Assembly (NCBI GenBank): GCA_023428425.1
Contig: JAEYYP010000314.1
Location: forward strand, 1-24,579
Length of the DNA: 24,579 bases
Direction of reading: 5' to 3'
Source: Pseudomonadota bacterium
GTDB lineage: Bacteria > Pseudomonadota > Alphaproteobacteria > Rhizobiales > Devosiaceae
Shown: piece by piece, positions 7,940-15,242 of the stretch
How positions within the stretch are numbered: the stretch's first letter is position 1
Layout of the letters: the number at the start of each line of letters is the position of its first letter
Program-made: the position numbers and the translations under genes
The notes under the pieces: model-generated
What the model was told of the DNA's origin: nothing
Databases searched by the model: none
The model's input: only the letters and a program-made list of their open reading frames with translations

Positions 7940-7965
7940 TGCCGTGGCTAGAGGCTTAGTTGAGG

Positions 7966-7980
7966 GGCGGCCATGCCGCC
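7966..7980 (-). terminator. Weak hairpin after the flotillin gene
   Basis: A 6-bp GGCGGC/GCCGCC stem (7966-7971 and 7975-7980) with a 3-base loop lies just after the flotillin stop codon. It lacks a T-run, so it may only reduce read-through into crcB or protect the upstream mRNA end. Confidence 0.25.
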
Positions 7981-7993
7981 TCCCTCGCCTGGG

Positions 7994-9649
7994 TCAGGCA
8001 GAACCCTTGCCTTTACCGATGGCGGCATTCGCGCCATCCGGCTTTGCGTCGGCCTCGGTCAGGTCCGCCTTCACTGCCGAACTCACCAGCCCGTTCAGCG
8101 AACCGCCCTGCAGGCCGAGCTCGTTGAGAAGCGCGTCGATCAGCGGTGCCTGGCTGCGATAGCGCAGCGCCGCATCCACCGCCTGGTCGGCAATGCCACC
8201 CCCATGGGTAACCGCCCCGCTACCCGACCCACCACTGGCGAGGCCATCGACGTGAAGGATCTTGATACCTTCGATCGACTGCATCGGCTTGACGCTCTCG
8301 GCGATGATCTGCGGCAGGGCCTGTATCAGGGCGAGGCGTACATTCATGGCGATCTGCTCGGACGACAGTTGGTTGGCGGCCTCGTTGAGCTTCTGCTTGC
8401 CCTCGGCCTCCACGGCATAGGTTGCCTCGGTCGCAACCGCACGAAGCTTGGCGGCTTCGGCCTCGCCTTCGGCGAGCGTTCGGGCGGCAGCGGCGCGGTT
8501 CTGGGCTGCGGATTTCTCGGCCTCAGCGGCGACGACGATGTTGATCGAGGCCTTCTGAGCTTCCTGCTCGGCCTCGATGAGCTGGATGCGCTTGGTTCGC
8601 TCGGCAATCTCCGTCAGGCGCGCCGTCTCTACCTCTTCGGCCGCCTTGGCGGCGAGTGCCCGGGCGGCGTTGGCCTTCGCATCGGCTTCCGACTGTTCCT
8701 CGGACTTGGCGGCGATGGCGATGGCCGACACCTGCTCGGAGATGGAGATCGCCTGGTCGGCCTTGATCGCCGCTTCGCGGATTTGCTGGCGCGAGGTCGT
8801 GCGGGCCGCTTCTGCCTCCGTGGCACGCTGAGCGCGCTGGGTCTCGATCTCCGCATTCTGCTGATCGACGCGGATCGCTATCTCGCGTTCATTGTTCAGG
8901 CGGGCGTACTCGGTGTCACGCGTGATGGTGAACTGGGCGGTTTGCGCCTCGAGGTTCTTCTTGGCGATTGCAACCTGCGTGTTCTGCTCGATTTCGTTGC
9001 GGGTCTTGCGGCGATCCTCGATCGCCTGGGTCATCTTGGTGAGACCCTCAGCGTCGAAGACGTTGTCAGGGTTGAAGAACTCGCGATTGGTCTGGTCGAG
9101 GCCAGTCAGCGACACGGATTCGAGTTCGAGGCCGTTCTTGAGGATGTCCTCGGATACCGCCGCCTGCACCTTCTGGACGAAGCTGACACGCTGCTCGTGC
9201 AGTTCCTCCATCGCCATCTCGGCAGCGACGGCACGCAGCGCATCGACGAACTTGCCTTCGACCAGTTCCTTCAGCGCAGCAGGCTCCAGGGTCCGTCGAC
9301 CCAAGGTCTGGGCAGCGTCGGCAATCGCTTCCTGTGTCGGCTGCACGCGCACGTAGAACTCTGCCTGCACGTCGACGCGCATGCGATCCTTGGTGATCAG
9401 CGCCTGCTCGTTGGTGCGGCGGACCTCGAGCCGGAGCGTGTTCATGTTGACCTGGATGATCTCGTGCAACACGGGAAACACCAGGGCGCCGCCGTTGACG
9501 ATCACCTTCTGGCCGCCGAAGCCGGTGCGCACGAAGCTCACCTCCTTGGAAGCGCGACGGTAAAGGCGCGACACGATCATGCCGATCACGAAGATCGCGA
9601 CAACGATGATGCCGGCTACGATGAGGATGTAGATGAGATCGTCGAGCAT
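7994..9649 (-). CDS. Flotillin family (SPFH/band 7) protein, YqiK-like
   Basis: A 551-residue membrane-anchored scaffold protein. It has an N-terminal transmembrane helix (about residues 5-28), a short basic cytoplasm-facing stretch, and an SPFH/band 7 domain (about 35-210: EVSFVRTGFGGQKVIVNGGA, then VNMNTLRLEVRRTNEQALIT). A long Ala/Glu-rich coiled coil follows (about 225-440), with the EAE-type repeats of flotillins (AEGEAEAAKLRAVA). The C-terminal Gly/Ser/Ala-rich tail is low-complexity. Flotillins oligomerise and organise functional membrane microdomains. It lies 7 bases downstream of a YqiJ-like gene, the same pairing as yqiJ-yqiK in E. coli, which supports the assignment. A very long open frame on the opposite strand is only a codon-bias shadow. 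Confidence 0.93.
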   Translation of the reverse strand: MLDDLIYILIVAGIIVVAIFVIGMIVSRLYRRASKEVSFVRTGFGGQKVIVNGGALVFPVLHEIIQVNMNTLRLEVRRTNEQALITKDRMRVDVQAEFYVRVQPTQEAIADAAQTLGRRTLEPAALKELVEGKFVDALRAVAAEMAMEELHEQRVSFVQKVQAAVSEDILKNGLELESVSLTGLDQTNREFFNPDNVFDAEGLTKMTQAIEDRRKTRNEIEQNTQVAIAKKNLEAQTAQFTITRDTEYARLNNEREIAIRVDQQNAEIETQRAQRATEAEAARTTSRQQIREAAIKADQAISISEQVSAIAIAAKSEEQSEADAKANAARALAAKAAEEVETARLTEIAERTKRIQLIEAEQEAQKASINIVVAAEAEKSAAQNRAAAARTLAEGEAEAAKLRAVATEATYAVEAEGKQKLNEAANQLSSEQIAMNVRLALIQALPQIIAESVKPMQSIEGIKILHVDGLASGGSGSGAVTHGGGIADQAVDAALRYRSQAPLIDALLNELGLQGGSLNGLVSSAVKADLTEADAKPDGANAAIGKGKGSA

Positions 9650-9656
9650 GCCCTGA

Positions 9657-10337
9657 TTACCCCTGTTTCGTGTCGAGCTTCGTTACGGCTCGATAGACAT
9701 TCCGATCTTGACCCACAATGAACACGCGGTCGCCGGCGGTATAGGTTTGCTCCGCCTCGCTGGGCTCGAGCAGGATGTAGTGGGTGCGGCCCCGCAGGTC
9801 CGTGGTGCGCGCCTCGGCAGGCTGACCTTTGGCGGCCGTGCCGCGAATGATGGTGGCGTAGGAGCCGATGAGGTCACGGCGGCTCGCAGCTTCAGAGTGA
9901 TCGCGCGGAAATATCCTACCGAGCCAGCGTCCCAGCCAGCGGGTGGAGTAAGCGGCGGCGACCGCGGCAGGGATCACCGCGAGGCCGGCATCCAGCGGGG
10001 CACCAAGTGCGCCGACCGCGCTCCACTGCACAACATAGCCGGCAACGGCAAAACTCGTCAGGGCTATGACGAGCAGCACGAGGATCGGAACCCGACCGAC
10101 AGAAAACCAACCCAGTATCTGCGAAAAGGGACCGAGCTCCACTTGCGTCGGGACGTCGGGCGCGTCCGGCCCAGCAATCTCAGGGACGTCGGGTACGTCC
10201 ACTTCGGGGAGCGCCGACTCGATGGAAGCCGATGGCGAGAAGCCCGCGAGCAGGGCGAACAATTCAACAGCACCGATCGCCAGCATGACGATGAGCGAAA
10301 TGGTGAATGGTGCGAAGGCCGCCGAGAACAGTTCTAT
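9657..10337 (-). CDS. YqiJ-like inner-membrane protein with OB-fold (NfeD-like) C-terminus
   Basis: The probable partner of the adjacent flotillin. As recalled, it aligns along its length with E. coli YqiJ, for example FPRDHSEAASRRDLIGSYA and THYILLEPSEAEQTYTAGDR. It has an N-terminal membrane segment, a Pro/Asp-rich loop (LPEVDVPDVPEIAGPDAPD), two more hydrophobic segments (around VPILVLLVIALTSFAVAGYV and DAGLAVIPAAVAAAYS) and a C-terminal OB-like domain. The first ATG in frame is at 10286 (209 residues), but starting there would cut the first membrane helix in half. Upstream codons (ELFSAAFAPFTISLIV) align with the YqiJ N-terminus without gaps. A GGAGG Shine-Dalgarno (10344-10348) points, at 6-base spacing, to an ATA codon at 10335-10337. 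The start given here is therefore ATA at 10337, with CTG at 10331 as the alternative and ATG at 10286 as the minimum. Confidence 0.8.
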   Translation of the reverse strand: MELFSAAFAPFTISLIVMLAIGAVELFALLAGFSPSASIESALPEVDVPDVPEIAGPDAPDVPTQVELGPFSQILGWFSVGRVPILVLLVIALTSFAVAGYVVQWSAVGALGAPLDAGLAVIPAAVAAAYSTRWLGRWLGRIFPRDHSEAASRRDLIGSYATIIRGTAAKGQPAEARTTDLRGRTHYILLEPSEAEQTYTAGDRVFIVGQDRNVYRAVTKLDTKQG

Positions 10338-10366
10338 CTGACCCCTCCCCTTGTGCTCGATAGCAT
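10334..10366 (-). other. Possible 10-codon upstream ORF overlapping the yqiJ-like start
   Basis: An ATG at 10364-10366 opens the short frame MLSSTRGGVR, which ends in a TAG at 10334-10336. That stop overlaps the putative ATA start by two bases, and the GGAGG Shine-Dalgarno lies inside the short frame. It has no obvious Shine-Dalgarno of its own, and a weak promoter-like pair (CTGACA at 10379-10384, TATCGA at 10357-10362) would start transcription inside it. It could be coincidental. Confidence 0.2.
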
Positions 10367-10441
10367 ATGGGACGGTTGTGTCAGATTTTCAGTAGCGGGC
10401 AAGTCCTCATCATCACAAACCGAACGAAGACACGATAGAGC

Positions 10442-11752
10442 CTAATCGCCGTCTTCAGCGCGGCGCTGCTCGCGCCTAGCTGCCCAGAAGTCGAGGCGCT
10501 TGATGACTTCGCGCTCGAAGCCGCGTTCGTTGGGCTTGTAGAACTGCGGACGGTTGGCTGCGAGTTCATCGGGGAAGAACTCCTGGCCTGAAAAGGCGTC
10601 GGGCCAATCGTGGTCGTAGCGATAGCCCTTGTTGTAGCCGAGTTCCTTCATCAGCTTGGTCGGAGCATTGAGAATGTGCTTGGGCGGCGCCAGCGAGCCG
10701 GTCTGCATCGCGAGCGCCTTGGCTTCGGCGAAACCGACATGGGCCGCGTTCGACTTCGGCGCCGTTGCTACATAGGCGATGGCCTGTGCCATGAAGAGTT
10801 CACCCTCAGGCAGGCCGGTGCGATCGAAGGCAGTCCAGGCGGTGATGACCTGAACCATGGCCTGCGGGTCGGCCATGCCGACATCCTCGGAGGCGGCGCA
10901 GGCTAGACGACGGAAGATTGTATCCGGATGCTCGCCGCCGACCAGCATGCGCTGGGCCCAGTACATGGCGGCCTGCACGTCGGAGCCGCGCAGGGACTTA
11001 TGGAAGCAACTGAGGAGATTGTAGTGCTCCTCCTGGCCCTTGTCGTAGACCGGCGCGCGCTTCTGCACGGTTTCGGCCAGGCCGGCAACGTCGAGCATGG
11101 TGCCTTCGGGGAGCGCGAAGAGTTCCTCGCAAAGGCCAATGAGATAGCGGCCGTCGCCGTCGGCCATATCGAGCATGTCATCACGAGCCTCGGCGTTGAC
11201 GGGCAGTTGCTTGCCGACATGGGCCTCGGCGCGCTCGGCAAGAATGGCGAGGTCGGGCTTCTCGAACCGACGCAGCGTATAGACCTTGGCGCGCGACAGG
11301 AGCGCAGCGACCATTGAGAAGCTCGGGTTCTCGGTAGTTGCGCCGATGAGGATGATGGTGCCGTCCTCGACATGCGGCAGCAGCGCATCCTGGGTGTTGC
11401 GATTGAAGCGGTGCAGCTCGTCGACGAACATCACAGTCTGCCGCCCTGCCCCGAGCCGCAGCGCCTTGGCATCGGCAATGACCTTGCGCAGGTCGGCGAC
11501 GCCGCTGAGGACGGCAGACAACTGCACGAAATCGAGCCCCACTTCCTTGGCCACCAGCCGGGCTATCGTTGTCTTGCCGACGCCCGGCGGGCCCCAGAGA
11601 ATGAAAGACGAGACACGACCGGCCGCCACCATGCGGCCAATCGGGCCTGTCGGTCCGAGCAGGTGATCCTGCCCGATGACGTCGCTCAGGTGCTGTGGGC
11701 GTAACGCCTCGGCCAGCGGGCGTGGGGCGGCATCATCGAACAGGGAATCCAT
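10442..11752 (-). CDS. rarA: Replication-associated recombination protein A, AAA+ ATPase (MgsA/RarA)
   Basis: A 436-residue AAA+ ATPase of the RarA/Mgs1/WRNIP1 family, which acts at stalled replication forks and interacts with SSB and the replisome. Seen: N-terminal LRPQHLSDVIGQDHLLG, Walker A GPPGVGKTT (about 54-62), Walker B VMFVDELHRF (about 107-116), sensor 1 IGATTENPSF (about 136-145) and arginine-finger region LLSRAKVYTLR. The C-terminal tetramerisation part contains EDVGMADP, GLPEG and the typical KHILNAPTKLMKELGYNKGY, followed by FFPD. It differs from RuvB in this C-terminal part. The ATG at 11752 lies 2 bases after the degP-type gene's stop, so the two are cotranscribed. Confidence 0.96.
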   Translation of the reverse strand: MDSLFDDAAPRPLAEALRPQHLSDVIGQDHLLGPTGPIGRMVAAGRVSSFILWGPPGVGKTTIARLVAKEVGLDFVQLSAVLSGVADLRKVIADAKALRLGAGRQTVMFVDELHRFNRNTQDALLPHVEDGTIILIGATTENPSFSMVAALLSRAKVYTLRRFEKPDLAILAERAEAHVGKQLPVNAEARDDMLDMADGDGRYLIGLCEELFALPEGTMLDVAGLAETVQKRAPVYDKGQEEHYNLLSCFHKSLRGSDVQAAMYWAQRMLVGGEHPDTIFRRLACAASEDVGMADPQAMVQVITAWTAFDRTGLPEGELFMAQAIAYVATAPKSNAAHVGFAEAKALAMQTGSLAPPKHILNAPTKLMKELGYNKGYRYDHDWPDAFSGQEFFPDELAANRPQFYKPNERGFEREVIKRLDFWAARREQRRAEDGD

Positions 11753-11754
11753 AC

Positions 11755-13224
11755 CTACCCACTTACCTCAGCCTGGATGGTCCGGCCACCGCGTTGCAGG
11801 ACGACGCGCCATAGATTGGGTCGCCCGGCTGCCGCCTGAGCAAACGCTTCGGCCGTCTCGGTCCTCGTGCCGTTCAGGCTGATGATCAGGTCTCCGGCAA
11901 GGAGGCCCATGTCATCGGCCGGCGAACCTGGCTCGACCGCGCGTATCACTACACCGCTCATATCGAAAGGCATCCCGAGCTCCTGCGCCACTGCGGGTGT
12001 GACGGTTTCAGCGGTGGTGCCGGAGAAGCGTGTGTTCCCCGACACTGTGACTGGCTGCCCTCCATCGGGTGCGGCCGCCAACGTTATTGTCTTGTCCTCG
12101 ATGCGGCCGTCGCGGAAGAAGCGGATATCGGCGGTGGTGCCCACGGCCTTGGTCGCGAGCCGGAAGTCGAAGGCGCTCGGCTGTTCGATCGCGAACCCGT
12201 CCACCGCTAGGATGACGTCGCCATCTCGGAAGCCGTCTTGTTCAGCCGGGCCACCCGGCGCGAGCTCGGCGATCAGGGCACCGCGCGGACGGCCGAGGCC
12301 GAGGCTGTCGGAAAGGTCCGCTGTGACGGCCTGCATGCGGGCGCCGAACCACGGGCGGACAAGGGCGCCGCCGGCGATGCCGGTTTCGGCAACGAGCTTG
12401 GCCATGTTGGCGGGGATGGCGAAGCCGATGCCAACCGAACCGCCGGAGCGCGACATGATAGCGGTGTTGATGCCGATCAGGCGACCGTTGAGGTCCACGA
12501 GCGCGCCGCCCGAATTGCCGGGGTTGATCGCAGCGTCGGTCTGAATGAAGAACTCGTAGTTGTCGCTCTCCACACCGGTGCGAGCGAGCGCCGACACGAT
12601 GCCCGAGGTGACGGTCTGGCCGACGCCAAACGGGTTGCCGATTGCCAGCACGAGGTCGCCCACCTCGAGCGCGTCAGAATCGGCAAAGTCGAGTGCGGGA
12701 AAACTGATGCCCTGTGGATCCTTGACACGCAACACCGCCAGGTCGGTCTTCGGATCGTCGAGGATGAGATCGACCCGGTATTCCTGCCCGTCATTGGTCG
12801 ATATGCGGATATCGGTGGCGCCACTGATGACGTGATGGTTGGTAAGGACCACCCCCGCCCCATCGACGATCACGCCCGACCCCAGCGACTGCGACTTCTG
12901 CTCGCGCCGGTTCGAGAACGGCGAATTGCGGCCGAAGAAGCGCTGGAAGAACGGGTCATCGCGGAACGGCGAGACAGTCTGCTGGCTGATGGTGGTGGCG
13001 TAGACGTTGACCACAGAGGGCGTCACCGACTTCACGACCGGCGCAAAGCTCAGCTGCATCTCGGTGCGGGTAACTGGCACCTGGCGGTTGTCCGGTGCCG
13101 CCTCCTGCGCCTGGGCAGCTATCGGAGGAACATCTGGGCGGAGAACAATGGGCGCCAGATAGACTGACGCGGCGATCGCGACTGCGGAACCAGCCGCAGC
13201 CAACCAGATTTTGCTTGTCGACAT
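11755..13224 (-). CDS. Do family serine endopeptidase (DegP/DegQ/HtrA-like)
   Basis: A periplasmic protease and chaperone that degrades misfolded envelope proteins. Of its 489 residues the first roughly 40 form a signal peptide (hydrophobic core WLAAAGSAVAIAASVYLAP, likely cleaved after AQA). The trypsin-like domain carries the catalytic triad His131 (LTNHHVI), Asp161 (DPKTDLAVLRV) and Ser238 (NPGNSGGALVD). Two PDZ domains follow (about 285-375 and 395-485; GGPAEQDGFRDGDVILAVDG, then GSPADDMGLLAGDLIISLNG). The LA-loop region has the characteristic PFFQRFFG. rarA follows 2 bases downstream. It is divergent from the decarboxylase gene across a 198-base gap. DegP versus DegQ cannot be decided. 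Confidence 0.95.
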   Translation of the reverse strand: MSTSKIWLAAAGSAVAIAASVYLAPIVLRPDVPPIAAQAQEAAPDNRQVPVTRTEMQLSFAPVVKSVTPSVVNVYATTISQQTVSPFRDDPFFQRFFGRNSPFSNRREQKSQSLGSGVIVDGAGVVLTNHHVISGATDIRISTNDGQEYRVDLILDDPKTDLAVLRVKDPQGISFPALDFADSDALEVGDLVLAIGNPFGVGQTVTSGIVSALARTGVESDNYEFFIQTDAAINPGNSGGALVDLNGRLIGINTAIMSRSGGSVGIGFAIPANMAKLVAETGIAGGALVRPWFGARMQAVTADLSDSLGLGRPRGALIAELAPGGPAEQDGFRDGDVILAVDGFAIEQPSAFDFRLATKAVGTTADIRFFRDGRIEDKTITLAAAPDGGQPVTVSGNTRFSGTTAETVTPAVAQELGMPFDMSGVVIRAVEPGSPADDMGLLAGDLIISLNGTRTETAEAFAQAAAGRPNLWRVVLQRGGRTIQAEVSG

Positions 13225-13264
13225 AGCTTCGGACTTCCTTGGCTACCGCTACTGCCAGCATCCG

Positions 13265-13292
13265 AAAGGCGCCGCGAATCTGGCGCCTTTTT
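13265..13292 (+). terminator. Intrinsic terminator-like hairpin between divergent genes
   Basis: A perfect 9-bp stem AAAGGCGCC (13265-13273) and GGCGCCTTT (13282-13290), with an 8-base loop and TTTTT at 13288-13292, reads as a rho-independent terminator on the plus strand. No plus-strand gene lies upstream of it, so it either stops antisense transcription out of degP or is an attenuator in a long leader of the decarboxylase gene. On the minus strand it would be a hairpin in the degP leader, with only three T residues. Confidence 0.6.
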
Positions 13293-13332
13293 GGTGCTGG
13301 GCTTACAGATTGGTAATCGGAGAAATATGACG

Positions 13333-13361
13333 TTGCGCCCCGGGTCGCCAGCCCCTATACG
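13333..13361 (+). promoter_or_regulatory. Candidate promoter of the decarboxylase gene
   Basis: TTGCGC (13333-13338), a 17-base spacer and TATACG (13356-13361) fit a relaxed alphaproteobacterial sigma-70 promoter, giving a leader of about 55 bases before the ATG at 13423. AAAGG about 10 bases before that ATG is the probable Shine-Dalgarno. This is a match by eye only. Confidence 0.3.
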
Positions 13362-13422
13362 CAGCGCTCGTTTTTCGGAGCATTCCCCCTCACCAGCAGA
13401 CCCCTAGAAAGGTTAGCCGCCC

Positions 13423-14601
13423 ATGTCTGAGCCAACCACGGTCTACGCCAACACCTCGCAGCTTATCGCCCAGGTCGAGCCGGATTTTCCGAGCTTCCTG
13501 TTCTGCGCCAAGGAACTGCACCGGTCTACCAAGGTGTTCAAGAAGGGGTTCGACGGACTTCTGACCTATGCGGTCAAGTGCAACCCGTCACCGCACATCA
13601 TCAAGCAGCTGCACGAGGAAGGCCTCAAGGCATTCGACGTCGCCAGCAACACCGAGATGGAGCTGGTGCGTGACTACGCCCCCGGCGCAGTGATGCACTA
13701 CAACAACCCGATCAAGAACAAGCGCGAGATCGAACGCGCCTACAGCGAGTTCGGCGTCCGGTCCTTCACCATCGACCACCCGCAGCAGCTCGACCAGCTC
13801 GCCGCCGTGGTGACGCCGTCACGCGACATCGAGGTGACCACCCGCTTCAAGGCCGGCAAGGCGCTGAAGAGCTACGATTTCGGCATCAAGTTCGGCGTCA
13901 TGCAGGACGGGGCGGCCGAGATTGTGCGGCTCGTCGACCAGATGGGGTTCACGCCCTCGCTCTGCTTCCACGTCGGCAGCCAGTGCGAGGACGTCTACGC
14001 CTACGAACGCCACATCGCCGCGGCGGCGAAGATCGCCGAGGAGAGCGGCATCACGCTCAAGCGACTCAACATCGGTGGCGGCTACCCGGCGCCCTACCCC
14101 ACATCCGAAGCTCCGCCGATGGACTACTATTTCGAGACCATCGAGCAGGCAGTGAAAGACAACTTTGCCGGCTCCAAGCCCGAGCTGATCATCGAGCCGG
14201 GCCGTGCGCTGGTGACCTCGTCTACCTCGCTGCTGCTCCGTGTAAAGCATCAGCGTGGCGGGCAGTCGGTCTACCTCAACGACGGCGCGTACGGTGCGCT
14301 CATGGAAGTGAAGTTCATGCACTTCACACCACCCACTCGCGTGTGGCGCGGCCCGCGCCTGCACGACAATAACGGCGAGTTCTCGGATTTCACTGTCTGG
14401 GGCCCGACCTGCGACAGTTACGACGTGCTGCCGCAGACCTTCACGCTGCCCTCGGATGTGGATGAGGACGACTGGGTGGAGTTCGGCTTGATGGGTGCCT
14501 ACACCCAGGCCTCGCTAACGCCGTTCAACGGTTTCGACCGCCGCGACCAGTACTGGGTGCAGGAGGTTTATACGGGCAAGGAACTGCAGCCGGCGGAGTA
14601 A
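13423..14601 (+). CDS. Type III PLP-dependent ornithine/lysine decarboxylase
   Basis: Decarboxylates ornithine to putrescine, and possibly lysine to cadaverine, as the entry step of polyamine synthesis. The 392-residue protein has the alanine-racemase-like TIM barrel plus C-terminal beta domain of eukaryotic-type (fold III) ODCs. Seen: PLP lysine Lys52 in TYAVKCNP, HVGSQ (183-187), the phosphate-binding GGGYPAPY (218-225), EPGRALV (258-264), and the active-site WGPTCDSYDVLPQ with Cys330 and Asp331, equivalent to Cys360/Asp361 of the animal enzyme. GAYT at 358-361 is also conserved. This set excludes the biodegradative fold I SpeF/LdcC type. Ornithine versus lysine preference cannot be fixed from motifs. 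It has its own terminator downstream. In some Alphaproteobacteria such genes carry a structured leader RNA called speF; I could not confirm that here. Confidence 0.93.
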   Translation: MSEPTTVYANTSQLIAQVEPDFPSFLFCAKELHRSTKVFKKGFDGLLTYAVKCNPSPHIIKQLHEEGLKAFDVASNTEMELVRDYAPGAVMHYNNPIKNKREIERAYSEFGVRSFTIDHPQQLDQLAAVVTPSRDIEVTTRFKAGKALKSYDFGIKFGVMQDGAAEIVRLVDQMGFTPSLCFHVGSQCEDVYAYERHIAAAAKIAEESGITLKRLNIGGGYPAPYPTSEAPPMDYYFETIEQAVKDNFAGSKPELIIEPGRALVTSSTSLLLRVKHQRGGQSVYLNDGAYGALMEVKFMHFTPPTRVWRGPRLHDNNGEFSDFTVWGPTCDSYDVLPQTFTLPSDVDEDDWVEFGLMGAYTQASLTPFNGFDRRDQYWVQEVYTGKELQPAE

Positions 14602-14624
14602 GCCGGTTCTGCATTGTTGGTCGG

Positions 14625-14657
14625 GGCCGCTCCGCAAGGGGCGGCCTCTTTCGTCTT
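14625..14657 (+). terminator. Intrinsic terminator of the decarboxylase gene
   Basis: A 9-bp stem, GGCCGCTCC (14625-14633) and GGGGCGGCC (14638-14646) with one G-T wobble, is closed by a GCAA tetraloop and followed by the pyrimidine tail TCTTTCGTCTT. It starts 23 bases after the decarboxylase stop codon and ends only about 24 bases before the next gene's ATG. Confidence 0.75.
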
Positions 14658-14680
14658 TGGGTTCGACGGAGGAGGGAGTC

Positions 14681-15217
14681 ATGGCGGAATTTCCGCCACT
14701 GGAGGCGCTTGGGCCGCGGATCATGGTGCTTGGACCGACAAACTCGGGCAAGTCTACACTCGCCGAGGCGATGGGTCGCCGGTCGGGCATCCCGGTGGTT
14801 CATCTCGATCGCCTGCGCCACCTGCCCCACACGAACTGGGTCGAGAGGCCAGATGATGAGTTCAAGCGGCTACACGATGACGCTGTCGCCACCGACGCGT
14901 GGATCATGGACGGAGCGTACTCGAAGCTCATGCCGCCGCGGCTGACGCGCGCTACCGGCATCGTTGTGGTGGACGCCAGTTTGCTGGTGCGGGCGCGTCG
15001 ATACTTCTGGCGCTCAATGTTCCAGAAGCGGCGGGCTGGCGCCCTAGACGGCGGCCAGGACTCGGTGAACTGGCAAATGCTCAAATGGCTCTGGAAGACC
15101 CGCAACAAAGCCGCCGGTACGCGCGAGTTCGCGCGTGGCCTCGGCGTGCCCTACGTGCTTTGCCACAACGTCGGAGAGGTCGACCGGCTCTATCTCGAAT
15201 GGGGATTGCAGCGGTAG
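14681..15217 (+). CDS. P-loop NTPase, small-kinase/FlaR-like (adenylate kinase-related)
   Basis: A 178-residue soluble P-loop protein. Walker A is GPTNSGKST (18-26), followed by HLDRLRHLP, where the Asp is the usual substrate- or Mg-site residue, and WIMDGAYSKLMPPRL (about 74-88), which resembles the NMP-binding stretch of adenylate kinase-like enzymes. VVVDASLLVRARRYFWR then corresponds to the Walker B/LID area. It resembles proteins annotated as 'DNA topology modulation protein FlaR' or AAA-family ATPase; the substrate is unknown. The ATG at 14681 is chosen because GGAGGAGGG lies just ahead of it; an in-frame TTG at 14657 would place that Shine-Dalgarno inside the coding sequence. Its only obvious upstream signal is the decarboxylase terminator. 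Confidence 0.85.
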   Translation: MAEFPPLEALGPRIMVLGPTNSGKSTLAEAMGRRSGIPVVHLDRLRHLPHTNWVERPDDEFKRLHDDAVATDAWIMDGAYSKLMPPRLTRATGIVVVDASLLVRARRYFWRSMFQKRRAGALDGGQDSVNWQMLKWLWKTRNKAAGTREFARGLGVPYVLCHNVGEVDRLYLEWGLQR

Positions 15218-15242
15218 GCCGGCGTTGCCATCGACCCAGTCA

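Noticed and set aside
7916..7993. Fluoride riboswitch ahead of crcB
   Set aside because: The 78-base gap contains none of the conserved fluoride-riboswitch sequence or pseudoknot elements I know; only short GC hairpins are present.
7973..9721. A 582-codon open frame on the plus strand opposite the flotillin gene
   Set aside because: It is a mirror of the coiled-coil gene: GC-rich, Ala/Glu-biased codons leave the antisense frame free of stops. The minus-strand frame shows clear SPFH and flotillin features; the plus-strand product has no recognisable domain.
13308..13318. Inverted repeat GATT-GGT-AATC in the degP/decarboxylase gap
   Set aside because: Only 4-bp arms; expected by chance in a 200-base gap.
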